A DNA stretch of 64,000 nucleotides from Eucommia ulmoides (lineage: Eukaryota > Streptophyta > Magnoliopsida > Garryales > Eucommiaceae). This document shows, piece after piece, positions 45,414-57,170 of this stretch. Location of the stretch: positions 14,368,402 through 14,432,401 of the forward strand of contig CM028334.1 in the NCBI GenBank assembly GCA_016647705.1. Reading direction: 5' to 3'. The notes under the pieces were generated by a model. It was given only the letters and a program-made list of their open reading frames with translations, was not told where the DNA came from and did no database searches. A program made the position numbers and the translations under genes. Positions within the stretch are counted from its first letter, which is position 1. The number at the start of each line of letters is the position of its first letter.

Positions 45414-46436
45414 GGACAATAAACCACGCACTTCTTAGAAGACAACACAAGGTTCAAAAATAAATTAGATCCATCACCGCCGACTTCATTCGGAGACGAG
45501 ATTGTCTCGCCTCCCAAGTACATGTTCTAAACCCCCTTCGTCGGCGTGATTTATTTCAAATGTTGAGATTGATGATTGGGTCACTATGGACACGCCCGTT
45601 TTAAGTTTGGGGGTGATGTGTAGTATGCTATTATATTTTATTGTTTAATTGTTTGCATGATTGTTTAGATTAATGTAAATGTGTTTATGTTGTTGTTGTT
45701 GTTGTGTGCTGCGATTTGCGTTCATCTGAGCTATTACCTGATGATGATATTATCCCTTGGTTGTTTGTCGAGGTCAAGGGTAATGCTTATTCATGTGTGT
45801 TCTGTGTGCTTGACAATGTCGTTTTGTTAAAAGTTATTATGGATCCTAATTTGCATGAGCATGTAGACTCAATGTATAGCTATTCAATTGATTTGAGGCC
45901 GATTATCTATTATCCAAATTCATGATAATTTTAAGGATTCTAGAACCTAATTGGGGGAAACTTGAGGCGAAATCCAAGGCGAGGTTGTTCAGGAGACGTG
46001 ATTTAGGCATTTATTTGATTCGCTTGAGCCTTTGAAACTTACCTTGTAAAATGTTTATCCCTCGTTACCTTGTCGAAGCCAATTTGCCATTTCAATTCTA
46101 AACACATAACAAATACCTTGGCCAATTGAATTCTTTCCAAACCTATATCGTTGAACTAAAGACACAATTTGAGTGAATCAAGTTAGTATTTGTGTATGCT
46201 ACTTGAAGTAAGCAGTTGGGTTTAGGGCGAATTTTTGATTGGTACGGTATTCGAGTACTCACTTGTCATTTTTCTTTCGTTTTAACCACACCTGTGAATT
46301 GTAATAATCAAATAAGTTTGGGGTGTGGTATTTTAAAAAAAATGTAAATATAGTTAAATTTTCGTTTCTCTTGACAAGTGAGTACGACATTCTTAAATGA
46401 TTGTTTAGGGTTGTTTCCAATTTATCTATGGGGGTT
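45414..46436 (+). other. Family C internal non-coding part, arm 2
   Basis: No gene. Two purine tracts, TTTTAAGTTTGGGGGTGAT near 45599 and AATAAGTTTGGGGTGTGG near 46311, resemble the terminal tract at 46955. Confidence 0.5.
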
Positions 46437-46680
46437 TGAGAGTGATTTTGTACCAAACGTTATGCCTTGGGAATCGTTAAGTGAACAACGTTAACCTGTG
46501 TTTGTATTCCCGATATACCTTTGGCCAAGTTCCAAACCGAACCAAGTCATATTGAGCTTTTTGAAATTCCAAGCCTACATTAGTGGAGAGTGGAACCCAT
46601 TCAGGCATATAAAAATCCTAATCCTTAACGGTTTTAGTCGTGAGTTCATTGGTGGATAATCCAATTCGGTTGCTGAATAG
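46437..46680. repeat. Single copy of the family C 230-bp unit
   Basis: Matches, in reverse, the unit that is present six times at 35558-36937. Confidence 0.75.
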
Positions 46681-46954
46681 TTACATTATTGAGTTTTGCA
46701 CACACACGTTGAAAGGATCTAGAATGGCGTTTACCATTATTGAATGTCAAAATTCTAGAACATCACATGGTGCGTTTTACTCCTGAACTTAATATGATTG
46801 GGGTTGTTGAAGGAAAACATTTTGGTCGGAATAGTTGAATTCAAAACTCGCATGCCATTGTTATGTTTTTATTCGTGTTTAGTTTTTGTGTTAGTTAATT
46901 TAGTTGTGTTTTTTACATTAGTGTGAGTGTTTTGCTCGAGGACTAGCAACATTC

Positions 46955-46970
46955 TAAGTTTGGGGGTATT
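46955..46970 (+). other. Polypurine tract of family C
   Basis: TAAGTTTGGGGGTATT lies directly before the LTR start TGATAGGTG, the position of the plus-strand primer in LTR elements. Confidence 0.6.
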
Positions 46971-48215
46971 TGATAGGTGAAATTTATCTATTTATTCTCA
47001 AACCATTTTTAGTAGTTTTCAAGTATTTTTATAGCGCTTTATTATATTTTAATAATTTTTTTTTTTTTTTTTATAAATCAAGTATTTGGGGCAAAAATGG
47101 ACTAAAACGGTCCATAAACGAACAAGTCGGTGGAAGAACGGTAGAGAAAAAGATCCAAAAAAAAAAAAGGTCATATTTAGAACTTGAAACCACCGCTACA
47201 GCATTGAAAATATAGAGAGTTGCTGATTCTCCACCACTGTAGCGGTCACCCGCCAGAAACCTACTGACCACTCCACCGCTGCAGCGATCAGGCGCCAGAC
47301 AGTTTAGATATTTTAGGATATTTTGTTGATTTTTTGGATCTGATAAATATCATCCCTCTTCTCCCCCAAAAAATAGTTGACGTTTTCGGGAGTCTTGAGA
47401 GCTCCAAGGCCATTCAACCAAGAGAAGATCATCAAGGCCAAGAGGAAGAAGCATTCTCAGAGCGATTTTTAGTGTTGGATCTTCGGATAACGGCTAGTCT
47501 CTTCATTTATCTCCTTTATTTCTTAGATTGGTGGAATGTATTGAATATTTTTAGCTTGTTTCAAATTATATATAGGGCTATGGCCATGTGTAGCTAAACA
47601 TATATTGTCTAGGGAGCAATGTACTTCACGAAAACGTTGTCTGTATAAAATTGATGTTGTGCAAATGGTTTTTCTTGTCTATTCAATTGTGTTTACCGTT
47701 CTTCCACATTTATATGCTTGTTATGATATATTGAGAATACAAGGTTTGACACTTGAGAAAGGTAACCCTGGATTCAGATTAGGGTTTAAACACAATGCGA
47801 CGATCTAATGATTCGGGAGGGCATTAGAAAGTGTATAATCCATGATGTTGGGGGCAAGACTTATGTGACTGAGTGTCGTATAGATGCTTGAGAGAGACTT
47901 CGGCATTGATGCGAAGTCACATATTCATTCACTTTACACTCGGGAGAGGTAGTGAGTGAGTTTACAACACCGAGATTGTCGAATAGATTGGAATGCCATT
48001 AATGTAAATTATATTGAAACGAACACATTTAAGTGAACGAAGTTAATCCCTAGGCAATAATTTCCCATAAACGTCATACTACTATATTAGTATATTAGAA
48101 TAATTAGTTAATTAGTTTAGTATATTAGTATATTAACAAAAATATAAATTTAAGTCGCCTAGATAAAATTAGGTTATGACAATCGCGGTACTTAACGACA
48201 ATTCTAATCCAATTC
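46971..48215 (+). repeat. Family C 3' LTR, arm 2, 3'-truncated
   Basis: Begins TGATAGGTGAAATTTATC. Most of the 1335-bp LTR is present, but the GCTACCA end is lost. Confidence 0.75.
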
Positions 48216-50190
48216 TAAAATTAGATGAAAACAACTCAGATACTCTTATAATCTTATTGTATCCCAAATTAGAATTACACACGATACAAATTGATGAATT
48301 ATATTTTCGTGCGTTTAATTTGATAAAGTTTAGAATCCTAATTAATGTTCAAATATTTGCTCCAGTGTGAAATTGAAAAAATGAAAATTAACCTAAGTGA
48401 GATTAGTGTTTAAAATTGGATATTAGTGTCAATTGCATTAATCGAGAAAAGAAATCGGTTAACGGGATTAAACAATGAAGTTTAGAGTTGAAATAAATTG
48501 AGAAAGAGAGCTTTCAGCATTGTTCGGTCAACCGACCAGCAGAGGTTTGGTCAACCAAGTGGCTATATCCTAGAAAATGGTAATTCTCTAAATCGATCAA
48601 TCAACCGACCAGGAGAGATTGGTCAAATGATTGGCCAAGTGAAACTCTTTGAATCGATCGATCAACCGACCAGGATTTGATTTTGGATTATAAATATAAC
48701 CCGAATCAATCGGTCAGCCGACCAAGAGGTATTTGGTTAACCGACTGCCTTTTGAGGTTTGGCCTATTCTGTATCGTTCAATCAACCAATTGGACATGGA
48801 TAAGTCAACTAACTGTGTGGGTTGAGATTTCGAGGATTTTAAAGTTTCGGTTAAAAACTAGCTATTACTAGCCATTTTTGGAATATCTAATGGAGATATT
48901 TAGGGGATTTAAATATATTAATGATATGACACATCTAATTTAATATCCTCTTGATATAGTACATATAATTATAGATTCTCTCAATTTTAGCAACTCAATA
49001 CTTCCTATCTTTGTGATTGAATTTTAAGAAATAATTTGTGGACTTAATTAAGAGATTTAAATGATGTTTTTAAGATAATTATACCAAGATTAAATGGTCA
49101 TGATATATGGGGTTATAAGAGCACTTTAAAGTCGTATCTTGTGAAACTAGCCATTGAAGGGCTTGTAATTCTGATTAAAAAAAATTGGTGTTTTCCTGAT
49201 GAGATATTTCCAACTTATTGTGCTGAAATTGATTTCATATTATTGTTTATTACTTGGTTTTAAGATCATTGAACGGTTTTAAACTAAAGAGCATAAAAAA
49301 AATTAAAACATTTTTTTGATATTATCTGATTACATGCTTAATTCCATGCTACTCACATTTGTTATAATCAGATATTAATTCCTCAATTTAAATTCTATCA
49401 CATAGTAAATTTTAGGACATTAATCGAGTATAATTGTTTTGAGGTGGTAGAAATTTCGAGTGGGAAGAAACTCATTATTTTTGTATCAGTGAGTTTATGC
49501 GGATTAGATACGGTTGGGGTTGTATCTAGTCAGGGTAGTTTGAGTTTCAATCTTTTTCGGGAAAAAAGTTAAGATTTGATCTTTGCCGAAGGTATAAAAA
49601 TATTAGGTTATTCTTTTTCCTTGAAAATAATTAGGATCTGATTCTTCCAGAATAGAATTAATTTTGAGTAATTTGTAAAGGTTCAATCTTTACTTGGGAA
49701 AAAGATACTTGTGGGTGTGGTGAGGTTTGATCTTAAGTCTGTTAAAAATATTAGGTTGTGATTCTTCCTGTAATAGAATTAGGTTAGTCTTTAGTCTGCA
49801 AAAAGATAAGGTTCTTCCTTAGCTTGTGAAAAAGAAATTGTAAAGGTTGATTCTGAATTTGGAAAAATAATCCTTGTAAGAATTTGATTCCTACCGTTAA
49901 AGGGATCAGGATTTTAGAGGGTGCGAATCTTCGTGGAGCTTGGGGGACTGGATTAGGTAAGGCTAGCTTGTTGAACAAGGATATATCTTGGTGTGCTGCA
50001 TTATTTACTTTCTTTACATTTTTTTCGGGTGTGCACCTAGATTTAAACACTTATCCGTTGCGTAACGAAGATAATAATTAATTTAGGATATATTAATTAT
50101 TTGATAAATTAAGTGTTAAAAGATTTAAATTGCTTAAAGTTTTTATAATTACCCAATTCACCTCCTCTTGTGTAGCTCACTGGGCCAACA
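48216..50190 (+). repeat. Family B 5' LTR, arm 2
   Basis: Ends GGGCCAACA at 50190, followed by TTGAAATCAGAGTTGG, a mutated Met-type primer site. It shares with arm 1 a deletion of the roughly 200-bp TATA-containing segment: GGGCTT is joined directly to GTAATTCTGATTA near 49168. The motif cluster is at 48520-48830. Confidence 0.8.
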
Positions 50191-50249
50191 ATTGAAATCA
50201 GAGTTGGTTTTAGCTCGATATGCTACATTGTCTAGCTAAAGACGATCAC

Positions 50250-51595
50250 ATGGTACACTGATCATGACGTCGTATGTACTATTGTAGAGTCTCTCACTTC
50301 TTCTGATAGTCATTATTCTGCTGGTGAGAATGGTAGAATTCGTTATGATGAGAATGTAGTTAAGGCTATGGATATACTGATTTCCTTTACCTTTGTTTTT
50401 GGAAAAGAGAATTTTAAACTTGGCCAAAAGATTGCAGCTCTTGAAAATATGAAGTTTAGTATTGTTAAGTCTCTTCAGAAGAAGAACTTGGACAAATATT
50501 TTGAAATTGTTGAATTTACAAATGCCTTATCAGAAATTGGTAAGTTGTATGAAAAAATCGAGTTTCTTGAATAAGACAACAAAGTTTTGAAAACTGATAT
50601 TTATGATCTTCAGCAGAATGATTTTGAAAAGAAAAATATTGAAATTTTAAATGAGACCTTAAGTATTGAGTTAGAAAATGCAAGATGTGATCTTGATAGA
50701 GCTCGTGTGAAAATCCATTCTGTTGAAAATGAGTTCCAAGTTCTTAGGAATAATCTTGAATTTATGCAAAAAAATAATTTTGGTCTACAGGTAAACGTTA
50801 GCACAATGGAGCGGTTACTTGAAAAGATGCAAAAGGAGCATGATGAAGCAATGATTAAATTCAAGGATATTAGAGAACTAAACTTTTTGAAAAACCAATA
50901 GTTGCTAAAACAACTCCACAATTTTACCAACAATATTGTGCTCCTGTATGGAACAAGGACTATCCTAAGAAACATACTAACAATGCTAAATATTTTTATT
51001 GTGGGAAGTATGGTCATTTTGAGAAAGTTTGTTATTTAGTGCATGGTTACCCTGTTGGATCCAGAAATAACTAGATACCAAAAAAAGAAAAATTTGATGC
51101 AGGTACAAATCAGAGATTCGAACAAACACAAAGATACAATGAATATTGCATGCCGAGAAAGGAGAACAGATTCAATGCACCAAAGAAGAAGAATCAGAAT
51201 ATGCAAAGTGGAAGGATCAAAAAGCAGTAAGTTCAAAACATAAAATCAAACGATCCTTATCCTCAACAAATAATGAAAAATCAATATCAGAGAAGGACTA
51301 TGCATAAAGTGGTGACAAAGAATAATGAGGATAAGTAGCTCAAAACACCAAACAAAGGCAAGGAAATTATCACTGAACTTAGCCAAAAAGGAGCCAGTGC
51401 AAGAAAGGAGGAAATCACAGTGATAAATTAGGTAAAAGAAAAAATGGTGGATTCAAAGGACACCAAGCTTGAAATCAATAATCCATGAAAGGTACATATA
51501 CCAATTCCTCCCAAAGACGATCTTGGTATGTTAAAGTTTTTAAAATTCAAATATATTAATTTAGTTAGGGAGACCGATGCTTCGTATTTCGAAAA
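50250..51595 (+). pseudogene. Family B gag, arm 2
   Basis: Counterpart of the arm 1 gag. The start region has lost two bases relative to arm 1, so the frame is entered at about 50368. Open pieces are 50368-50571 and 50587-50898, the same frame region broken by a TAA. They are rich in coiled coil (EFQVLRNNLEFMQKNNFGLQ) and add about 60 residues beyond the arm 1 frame (TMERLLEKMQKEHDEAMIKF). At about 50985 comes the knuckle-like KYFYCGKYGHFEKVC, with the first Cys replaced by Tyr. A basic tail follows (to about 51235), then a Lys-rich remnant to 51595. No pol follows. Confidence 0.65.
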
Positions 51596-51729
51596 TTAGA
51601 TATTTGTGATGTGTGTGTGTGACAATATTTTAAATAATATGTGTAGATCAAAATAAGAGGTAAAAAATTTAGCAAAGTTCATCAATTAGGGCTAAAATGC
51701 ACAAAAAGACGAACCAAGCCTACATTGTC

Positions 51730-51835
51730 AGTCAACCGACAAAAATATAGTTGGTCAACCGACGCAAGACGACTTATAGAGTGCAGGCTCTTTAGTGGTC
51801 GATTAATCGACACCTAAATAGTTGGTCAACTGATT
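51730..51835. promoter_or_regulatory. GTCAACCGAC motif cluster upstream of ORF2, arm 2
   Basis: GTCAACCGAC at 51731 and 51754, the perfect 14-bp palindrome GTCGATTAATCGAC at 51798-51811, and GGTCAACTGA at 51823. TTTATATT at 51845 could serve as a TATA-like box. A leader with AGGGTTTTGGG follows (about 52049), then the ORF2 start at 52128. This suggests a second, internal promoter (inference). Confidence 0.4.
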
Positions 51836-52127
51836 GTTACGGGATTTATATTCCCTAGCCTCCTCATTTCACCTTTTTTTTTTTTTTTTTAAACCCTTCC
51901 TGTCCGAAAAACTTTCATCTCCCAAGCACTTCTAGCCAAAATCCTTAAGAAATCCTTACGGATCCGCTTGGATTTGAAGATTTAGGGCTCCGATCTAGCG
52001 ATTGCAAGCCTAAAGTTTCGATATAAGGTTGGTTCTTCTATCTCTACTAGGGTTTTGGGTTATACACTTCATCTAGGTTAGATTTCGTGTGTTTTCTTAG
52101 TTGGTTGGACTTAAAATTGTGAGAAAA

Positions 52128-53156
52128 ATGCCAAAAATCAAGATACCCACCCCAAAACTAAAACATGACAAAACCCAATTTCAAAGCAAGGAGAAAGAAA
52201 CTAGATTTAAAGAGGAATTTACTAATCGAAAGGTTTTGTGTTGCAAACCCATAGATTTTGTTGGTTTAAAGGAGAAAAATCTCGATATTGAGAAGTTCGT
52301 TAGTGTTTTGGGTTTAACCCATTTTGTCTCCCAAAGTAATAAGTGGATGCCTATATGGCTGAAAATGTTCTACAATAATCTTACTTTTCATGATGATCAA
52401 ATGACAGCGTTTGTTAAAAGGAGGGAAATTAGATTTGGTAGGGACTTTCTTAGTGAAATTTTGAAGTTGGATAGAGGAAATATGTTTCCCTACTATACTA
52501 CTCATTAGCTTTCAAGAAACTTTAATAAAAGTGAGATCACAAATAATTTAGGGTTGGATGGAGATAGAGCGAGATCGTTATCACTTGAGCACTGCCTCAT
52601 TCATGCGATGATTACAGAAACAATTATGCCTAGAGAAGGGAGTTATGCGAATGTGAATGAGTTTGATTTGTATTTGTTGAATGAGATTGTTGAGGGGAAA
52701 AAACTTGATTTAGACTATATCGTGATAGATCACATGAAATATTATCCACAAAAACCCTCCAAAGTGTTACCCTATGCCAATGCGCTTCACAAAGTGTTTA
52801 ACCACTTCGGAGTGGAAATTGATCCTGAAGAAATGAAAATTTTCTCAATAACCCTAGTATGGATAAATGTGAGTGATGATGTTTTGATGGGTTATGAATT
52901 CAAGAGGAATAGATGGGTGAAAAAGAGGGGTGAGGAGAGACCGAGAATGATGGTTAAAGAACAAGATGAAAAAGATGATGAGGAAGAGTTGAGCTTAGAC
53001 CAAAGGATGGACTTGCTTCGAAACCAAGTTGATGATCGTTGGGTACACGTGGAGATGATATATTACATAATGTCTGGGCTAGAAAGTGGTATGGCTGAAA
53101 TGAGTGTGAACATGAACAACAAATACGGGGAGGATCACAGAAACCATGGAGGCTAG
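52128..53156 (+). pseudogene. Family B ORF2, transposon-protein-like, arm 2
   Basis: One frame of 342 codons with a single TAG at 52506-52508, so nearly intact. It opens MPKIKIPTPKLKHDKTQFQS. The middle gives LCCKPIDFVGLKEKNLDIEK and LGLTHFVSQSNKWMPIWLKM. After the stop it gives HAMITETIMPREGSYANVNE, FDLYLLNEIVEGKKLDLDYI and VLPYANALHKVFNHFGVEID. The C-terminal part has a basic/acidic coiled coil (EEELSLDQRMDLLRNQVDD) and ends NHGG. The middle fits the putative plant transposon protein domain (PF20167, from memory), an extra ORF of several plant retrotransposons with no known activity. It follows gag where pol should be. The start ATG 52128 is the first in frame after a GTGTTTTCTTAG acceptor-like site. 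Confidence 0.65.
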
Positions 53157-54175
53157 ATTTAGAAGAACCACAGGCAATATGGAATAAATGTTCCAGTTCA
53201 TGCAAAGCTTGCAGTTTGCAGCCCAACAGTACTATAGCAGACAAACCACATTTGGAGCGTAACAATCATTTGGAGGATCTTCTGCAACAGGGTTGTCAGG
53301 GGCAGGACCATCAATGCCATATTATCAGCAGATGCCCTTGAGTTGGAGCATTCAACTTGTTGTTCAGTATCCACAACAGCCAGCGACCAGTCCGTTGAAA
53401 GCGTATTATCTATTCACTAGATAGGGTCCTCCGTAGTTTTGTATCCTCAATCATTCTCAGTAGTGTTATGTATTATTGAAGTCATCTCACTCTAATTACT
53501 CTGGTCTGTAATAACTTAATTTATGATTTCTGGTACTTGACTAAGTAGTTAGTAGTTTATTGTGGTTGTCTAGACATGATCGGTTATGCTTAATATTTAT
53601 TCTCTATGATGATCCACATATATCTTGAAAAATAAAAAATGGTTTTGATGCTTAAAATTGATTTTTTTTTTTTTAAAATTTTTCTTTATGATTAAAAATT
53701 GTTCTTCATTGAAAATCAAAAAGAGTGGATAAGCTTTTAAAGAAAAATATTTCATTGGGGTTAAATTGTTTTTGGTTTTCCTTCTCCACTTTTTGAGATA
53801 ACAAATAGGGAGAATATGTTTGATATTTATTGAATTAAATTGATTGACAAAAGGGGAATTATAAATGGGAAATCATGATTGAGCTTTAAACGAGTTAGTT
53901 GATGTTTAGGAATTTGTTAGCCTAAGCGTTCCACTGATTAAAGATAGAACTTGGTGAATTGATTATATTGTGCTTTATAAAATATCTATAATTGTTTAAA
54001 TTTAATTTTATGCTTATGTTGAATATCTGATGAATTATTTTGAATTATCTTCGTGATTGTGCTTCAATGAATTAAAAAAAAAAAAAAATCGTTCTCGAAT
54101 TTAGAGGGAGTGTGGTTACATTTTTGTTTTGAAGAAAACATCAAAATTAATTATCATCATAAAAAAGGGAGAGAT
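53157..54175 (+). other. Family B internal 3' untranslated part, arm 2
   Basis: No gene. Poly(T) at 53661-53674 and poly(A) near 54074-54088. It ends with the polypurine tract AAAAAAGGGAGAGAT (54161-54175) right before the 3' LTR. The similarity to arm 1 stops at about 54032. Confidence 0.7.
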
Positions 54176-55857
54176 TGTTGATCCCGAGATTTTGATGGAC
54201 AATTAAGGATTAATGTTTTTTGTGGAACTAATGTGTTTGTTGAGTGTTTCGATATAAGTGTTTCAATTAAAGATTGAATCATGAAGAAATTATCAAGGAT
54301 GCAAAAATGGATGTTGAAGAAATGAAGAGTATTAAAGATTCTGAAGAAATTAGGTGAAAACAGCTCAAATACTCTTATACTCTTAATGTACCCCAAATTA
54401 AGATCACACACGACATAAATTGATAAATTATATTTTTGTGCGTTTAATTTGATAAAGTTTTGGATCCTAATTAGTGTTTAAATATTTGCTCCAATGTGAA
54501 ATTGAAAAATTGAAAATTGACCTAATTGAGATTAGTGTTTAAAATTAAATATTGGTGTCAATTATGTTAACTGAGAAAAGAAATCAGTTAACAGTATTAA
54601 ACGATGAAGTTTGAAGTTTAAATAAGTTGAGAAATAGAGCTTTCAGCATTGTTCAGTCAACCGACCAGCAGAGGTTCGGTTAACTGAGTGGCAATAGGCT
54701 GGAAAATTGTAACTCTCTAAATCGATCGGTCAATCGACCAAGAAAGATCGGTCAACTAATTGGCCAAGTGAAACTCTCTGAATCGATCAGTCAATCGACC
54801 GTGGTAGGATCGGTTAACCGACCATAGCTTGATTTTGGCTTATAAATGTAACCTGAATCAATCAGTTAATCGACCGAGGGGTGTTCGGTCAATCAACTGC
54901 CTTTTGAGGTTTGGCCTGTGTCATACGCTATATTGTTCGGTCAATCGACTGGGTATGGATCGGTCAAACCGACAGTCCTGGTTGATATTTCGAGGATTTT
55001 TATGGTTTGGATAAAAAAAACTAACCATTACTAGCCTTTTTTTGGCAAATCTAATGAAAATATTTGGGGGATTTAAATATATTAAAGATATGACACACCT
55101 ATTTTAATATCCCTATTGATATGGTACAGATAATTATAGATTCTCTCTATTTTAGCAACCACTAGAAGAAAAATTAGATTTGACTACAAAAAAAAAAAAA
55201 ATGTAGCCAAAGCCCAAATTTCGTAACGAAAACGTTTTAGCAACGAAAAAATTATTGTTCCAATTTTGTAGCCTGTGTGCCATAGCCGAAGGTTTTTTGT
55301 GACGAATTTTAGTTCCGTCATGCAAGGCTACTATTTAGCGACGAATTATTCCGTAGCTAAATTTTTAGATAATAATTTGATTTCGTAACCAAAAAGTGAT
55401 TAAAAATAGCGGGAATAACATATTGGGGATGAAAAAATTTCGTTGCCAAAAAAGGACTTAAATGGTGGGAAAATTTTTGGCGACAAAATTATTTTTGTCG
55501 CCAAAAAATATTTGAAGGCGGGAAACAAATCAATATAATTTTTTTTTTCTGTTAATTAAAACTCATTTTTCTGTTAATTATAAATTCACATACATTACAA
55601 ATGACACAATAAATACAAACAAATCAATATAAATTACAAAACCCAAAAATACATCAAATCGTTTGGACATTGAACAAGTATAACCGTTTAGACATTAAAC
55701 AAGTATAATCATGAACGGGAAATTAAGTATCTATACAAATCGAAGTGGACATTGAAGATTAATTTAGTCTTTGAAGACAGTAGCCGAAAGAGAGAGTGCC
55801 AGATCGGTGTCAAAGAAAGTACAAGATGGCGTCGGCGAAGGTAGAATATTGATGAAG

Positions 55858-56232
55858 TTAAGCGGCTAGCTGGCGACGAAGGCAGATCGAAGCTAGGGAC
55901 GAGCGGCGAGCTGTCGACGAAGGCAAATCAGCATGAGACTGAGATAAGGAGCCGACGACGATGGCAGATCCACGTTTTTTTATGCTAACGCCCTTATCTG
56001 TTAACACAAACAGAAATAGAGAAACAAAATCGGAGAAACAGAAAAAAGAAAATGGGGTGAATCCTAACCTCCTTTCATTCAAAACAGAATATGGTATTGT
56101 AATTAATACAAAACTGTACAAATAAATACTACGGGTAGATATGTTTCCTCCTCCCAACCTCCTTTCATTAATTATATTTTTGCCCCTAATGGTTGAAAAT
56201 AAACACATACAAAAAGGGTGCAAAAACGGCAA
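55858..56232 (-). other. Uncharacterised open frame inside the CACTA element
   Basis: A 124-codon minus-strand frame, partly Phe/Ser-rich (SFFCFSDFVSLFLFVLTDKG) with a Ser/Ala/Arg-rich C-terminus (SHADLPSSTARRSSLASI). I recognise no domain. It may be a captured gene fragment or chance. Confidence 0.2.
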
Positions 56233-56430
56233 CAGAAACAGAAACAGAAAGAAAAACAGAAATAGAAACAGAAACCAAAACCGAAACCTGCATTACTAAT
56301 TATTTTGGGAGAAAAAAAATAAACAGAAACAGAAACCAAAACCGAAACCTACATTACTAATTATTATGGGGGCAAAACAATAAACAAAAATAGAAACACA
56401 GAAACAAAAACAAAAACATATATAACTATG
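56220..56430. repeat. GAAACA-rich repeat with a 73-bp duplication
   Basis: Hexamers of (C/G)AGAAA and AAACAG type surround two copies of a segment containing ACCAAAACCGAAACCT followed by CATTACTAATTATT (starting near 56262 and 56328). Similar hexamers recur at 57165-57260. Confidence 0.7.
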
Positions 56431-57059
56431 CATTTAGGTACATATATGCATTAGTAGTCAATAGGCAACCAACATGAAAACAGTTAGCTTCATTACAAAA
56501 TAACCTAGTAAACAAACTGTTTATTTAGTGTTTTAATATTTTTATAATCCTAATTTTTTTAATGATAAATTTCTAAAAGTAGAACAAGGTTTTTCCCAAA
56601 TTTCTGTTTCTATTGGGAAGAGAAACGTAAGTAATAAACAGAAAGCAACGATTAAAAACAAACGAACAACACATAAACAAAAACTGTTTTAAGAAATTTG
56701 TTCTGAAATTTGGGAGCATAAACAAAATGTACCGTAATTGAAGAGATACCTCATTCAAGGTATCTCTTTGTAACATTGCCTTATCCAACAATGCCTCCTC
56801 CGCTGCCCTCTGATTCCGTCTCCCAAATCCACAAAATGACTCGCAAATCATGAAATCACCTAATATGAGACACAAAAACTCAAGCATAAAAAATAATAGC
56901 CAATTAATTCAGAAATGGATATTTAAGAATTTATACACAACAAAGGACACAATCGTTCTAACAGCGGCTAGCCCTGAGTAGGCGGAGCTCTCCGGTTGGC
57001 AGTTGAATTTATACACAACAAAATCTGTGAAGATAAAGATGTTACTTGTTTCCACAAGC

Positions 57060-57170
57060 ATAAGAATTGAGAGAAAATGTTACCTATAAGGGCAAACAAT
57101 GGCTCATATCTACTCAAGGGAGCGTAAATCATCATCACCAACGACTCAATACCATTGAAACAGCAGTAGC
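57060..57170 (-). repeat. Exon-like module, copy 1 (CACTA)
   Basis: In minus sense it encodes GIESLVMMIYAPLSRYEPLF. The module ends at a possible donor, CTTATAG|GTAAC, followed by TTTTCTCTCAATTC. The same module recurs at 57665-57755 and 58620-58705. Confidence 0.55.

Larger units (their letters stand above)
44491..48215 (+). mobile_element. Family C element, truncated: inverted arm 2
   Basis: Reverse-oriented counterpart of 33971-39881. The 5' LTR is reduced to 44491-44895 and fused by deletion to the internal ORF. The internal region continues to 46970, including a single 230-bp unit. The 3' LTR starts at 46971 (TGATAGGTG) after purine tract AAGTTTGGGGGTATT. The last roughly 100 bp of that LTR are lost at the junction with family B (about 48212-48217). 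Confidence 0.75.

Noticed and set aside
52954-53265. 103-codon minus-strand frame
   Set aside because: Antisense to family B ORF2.
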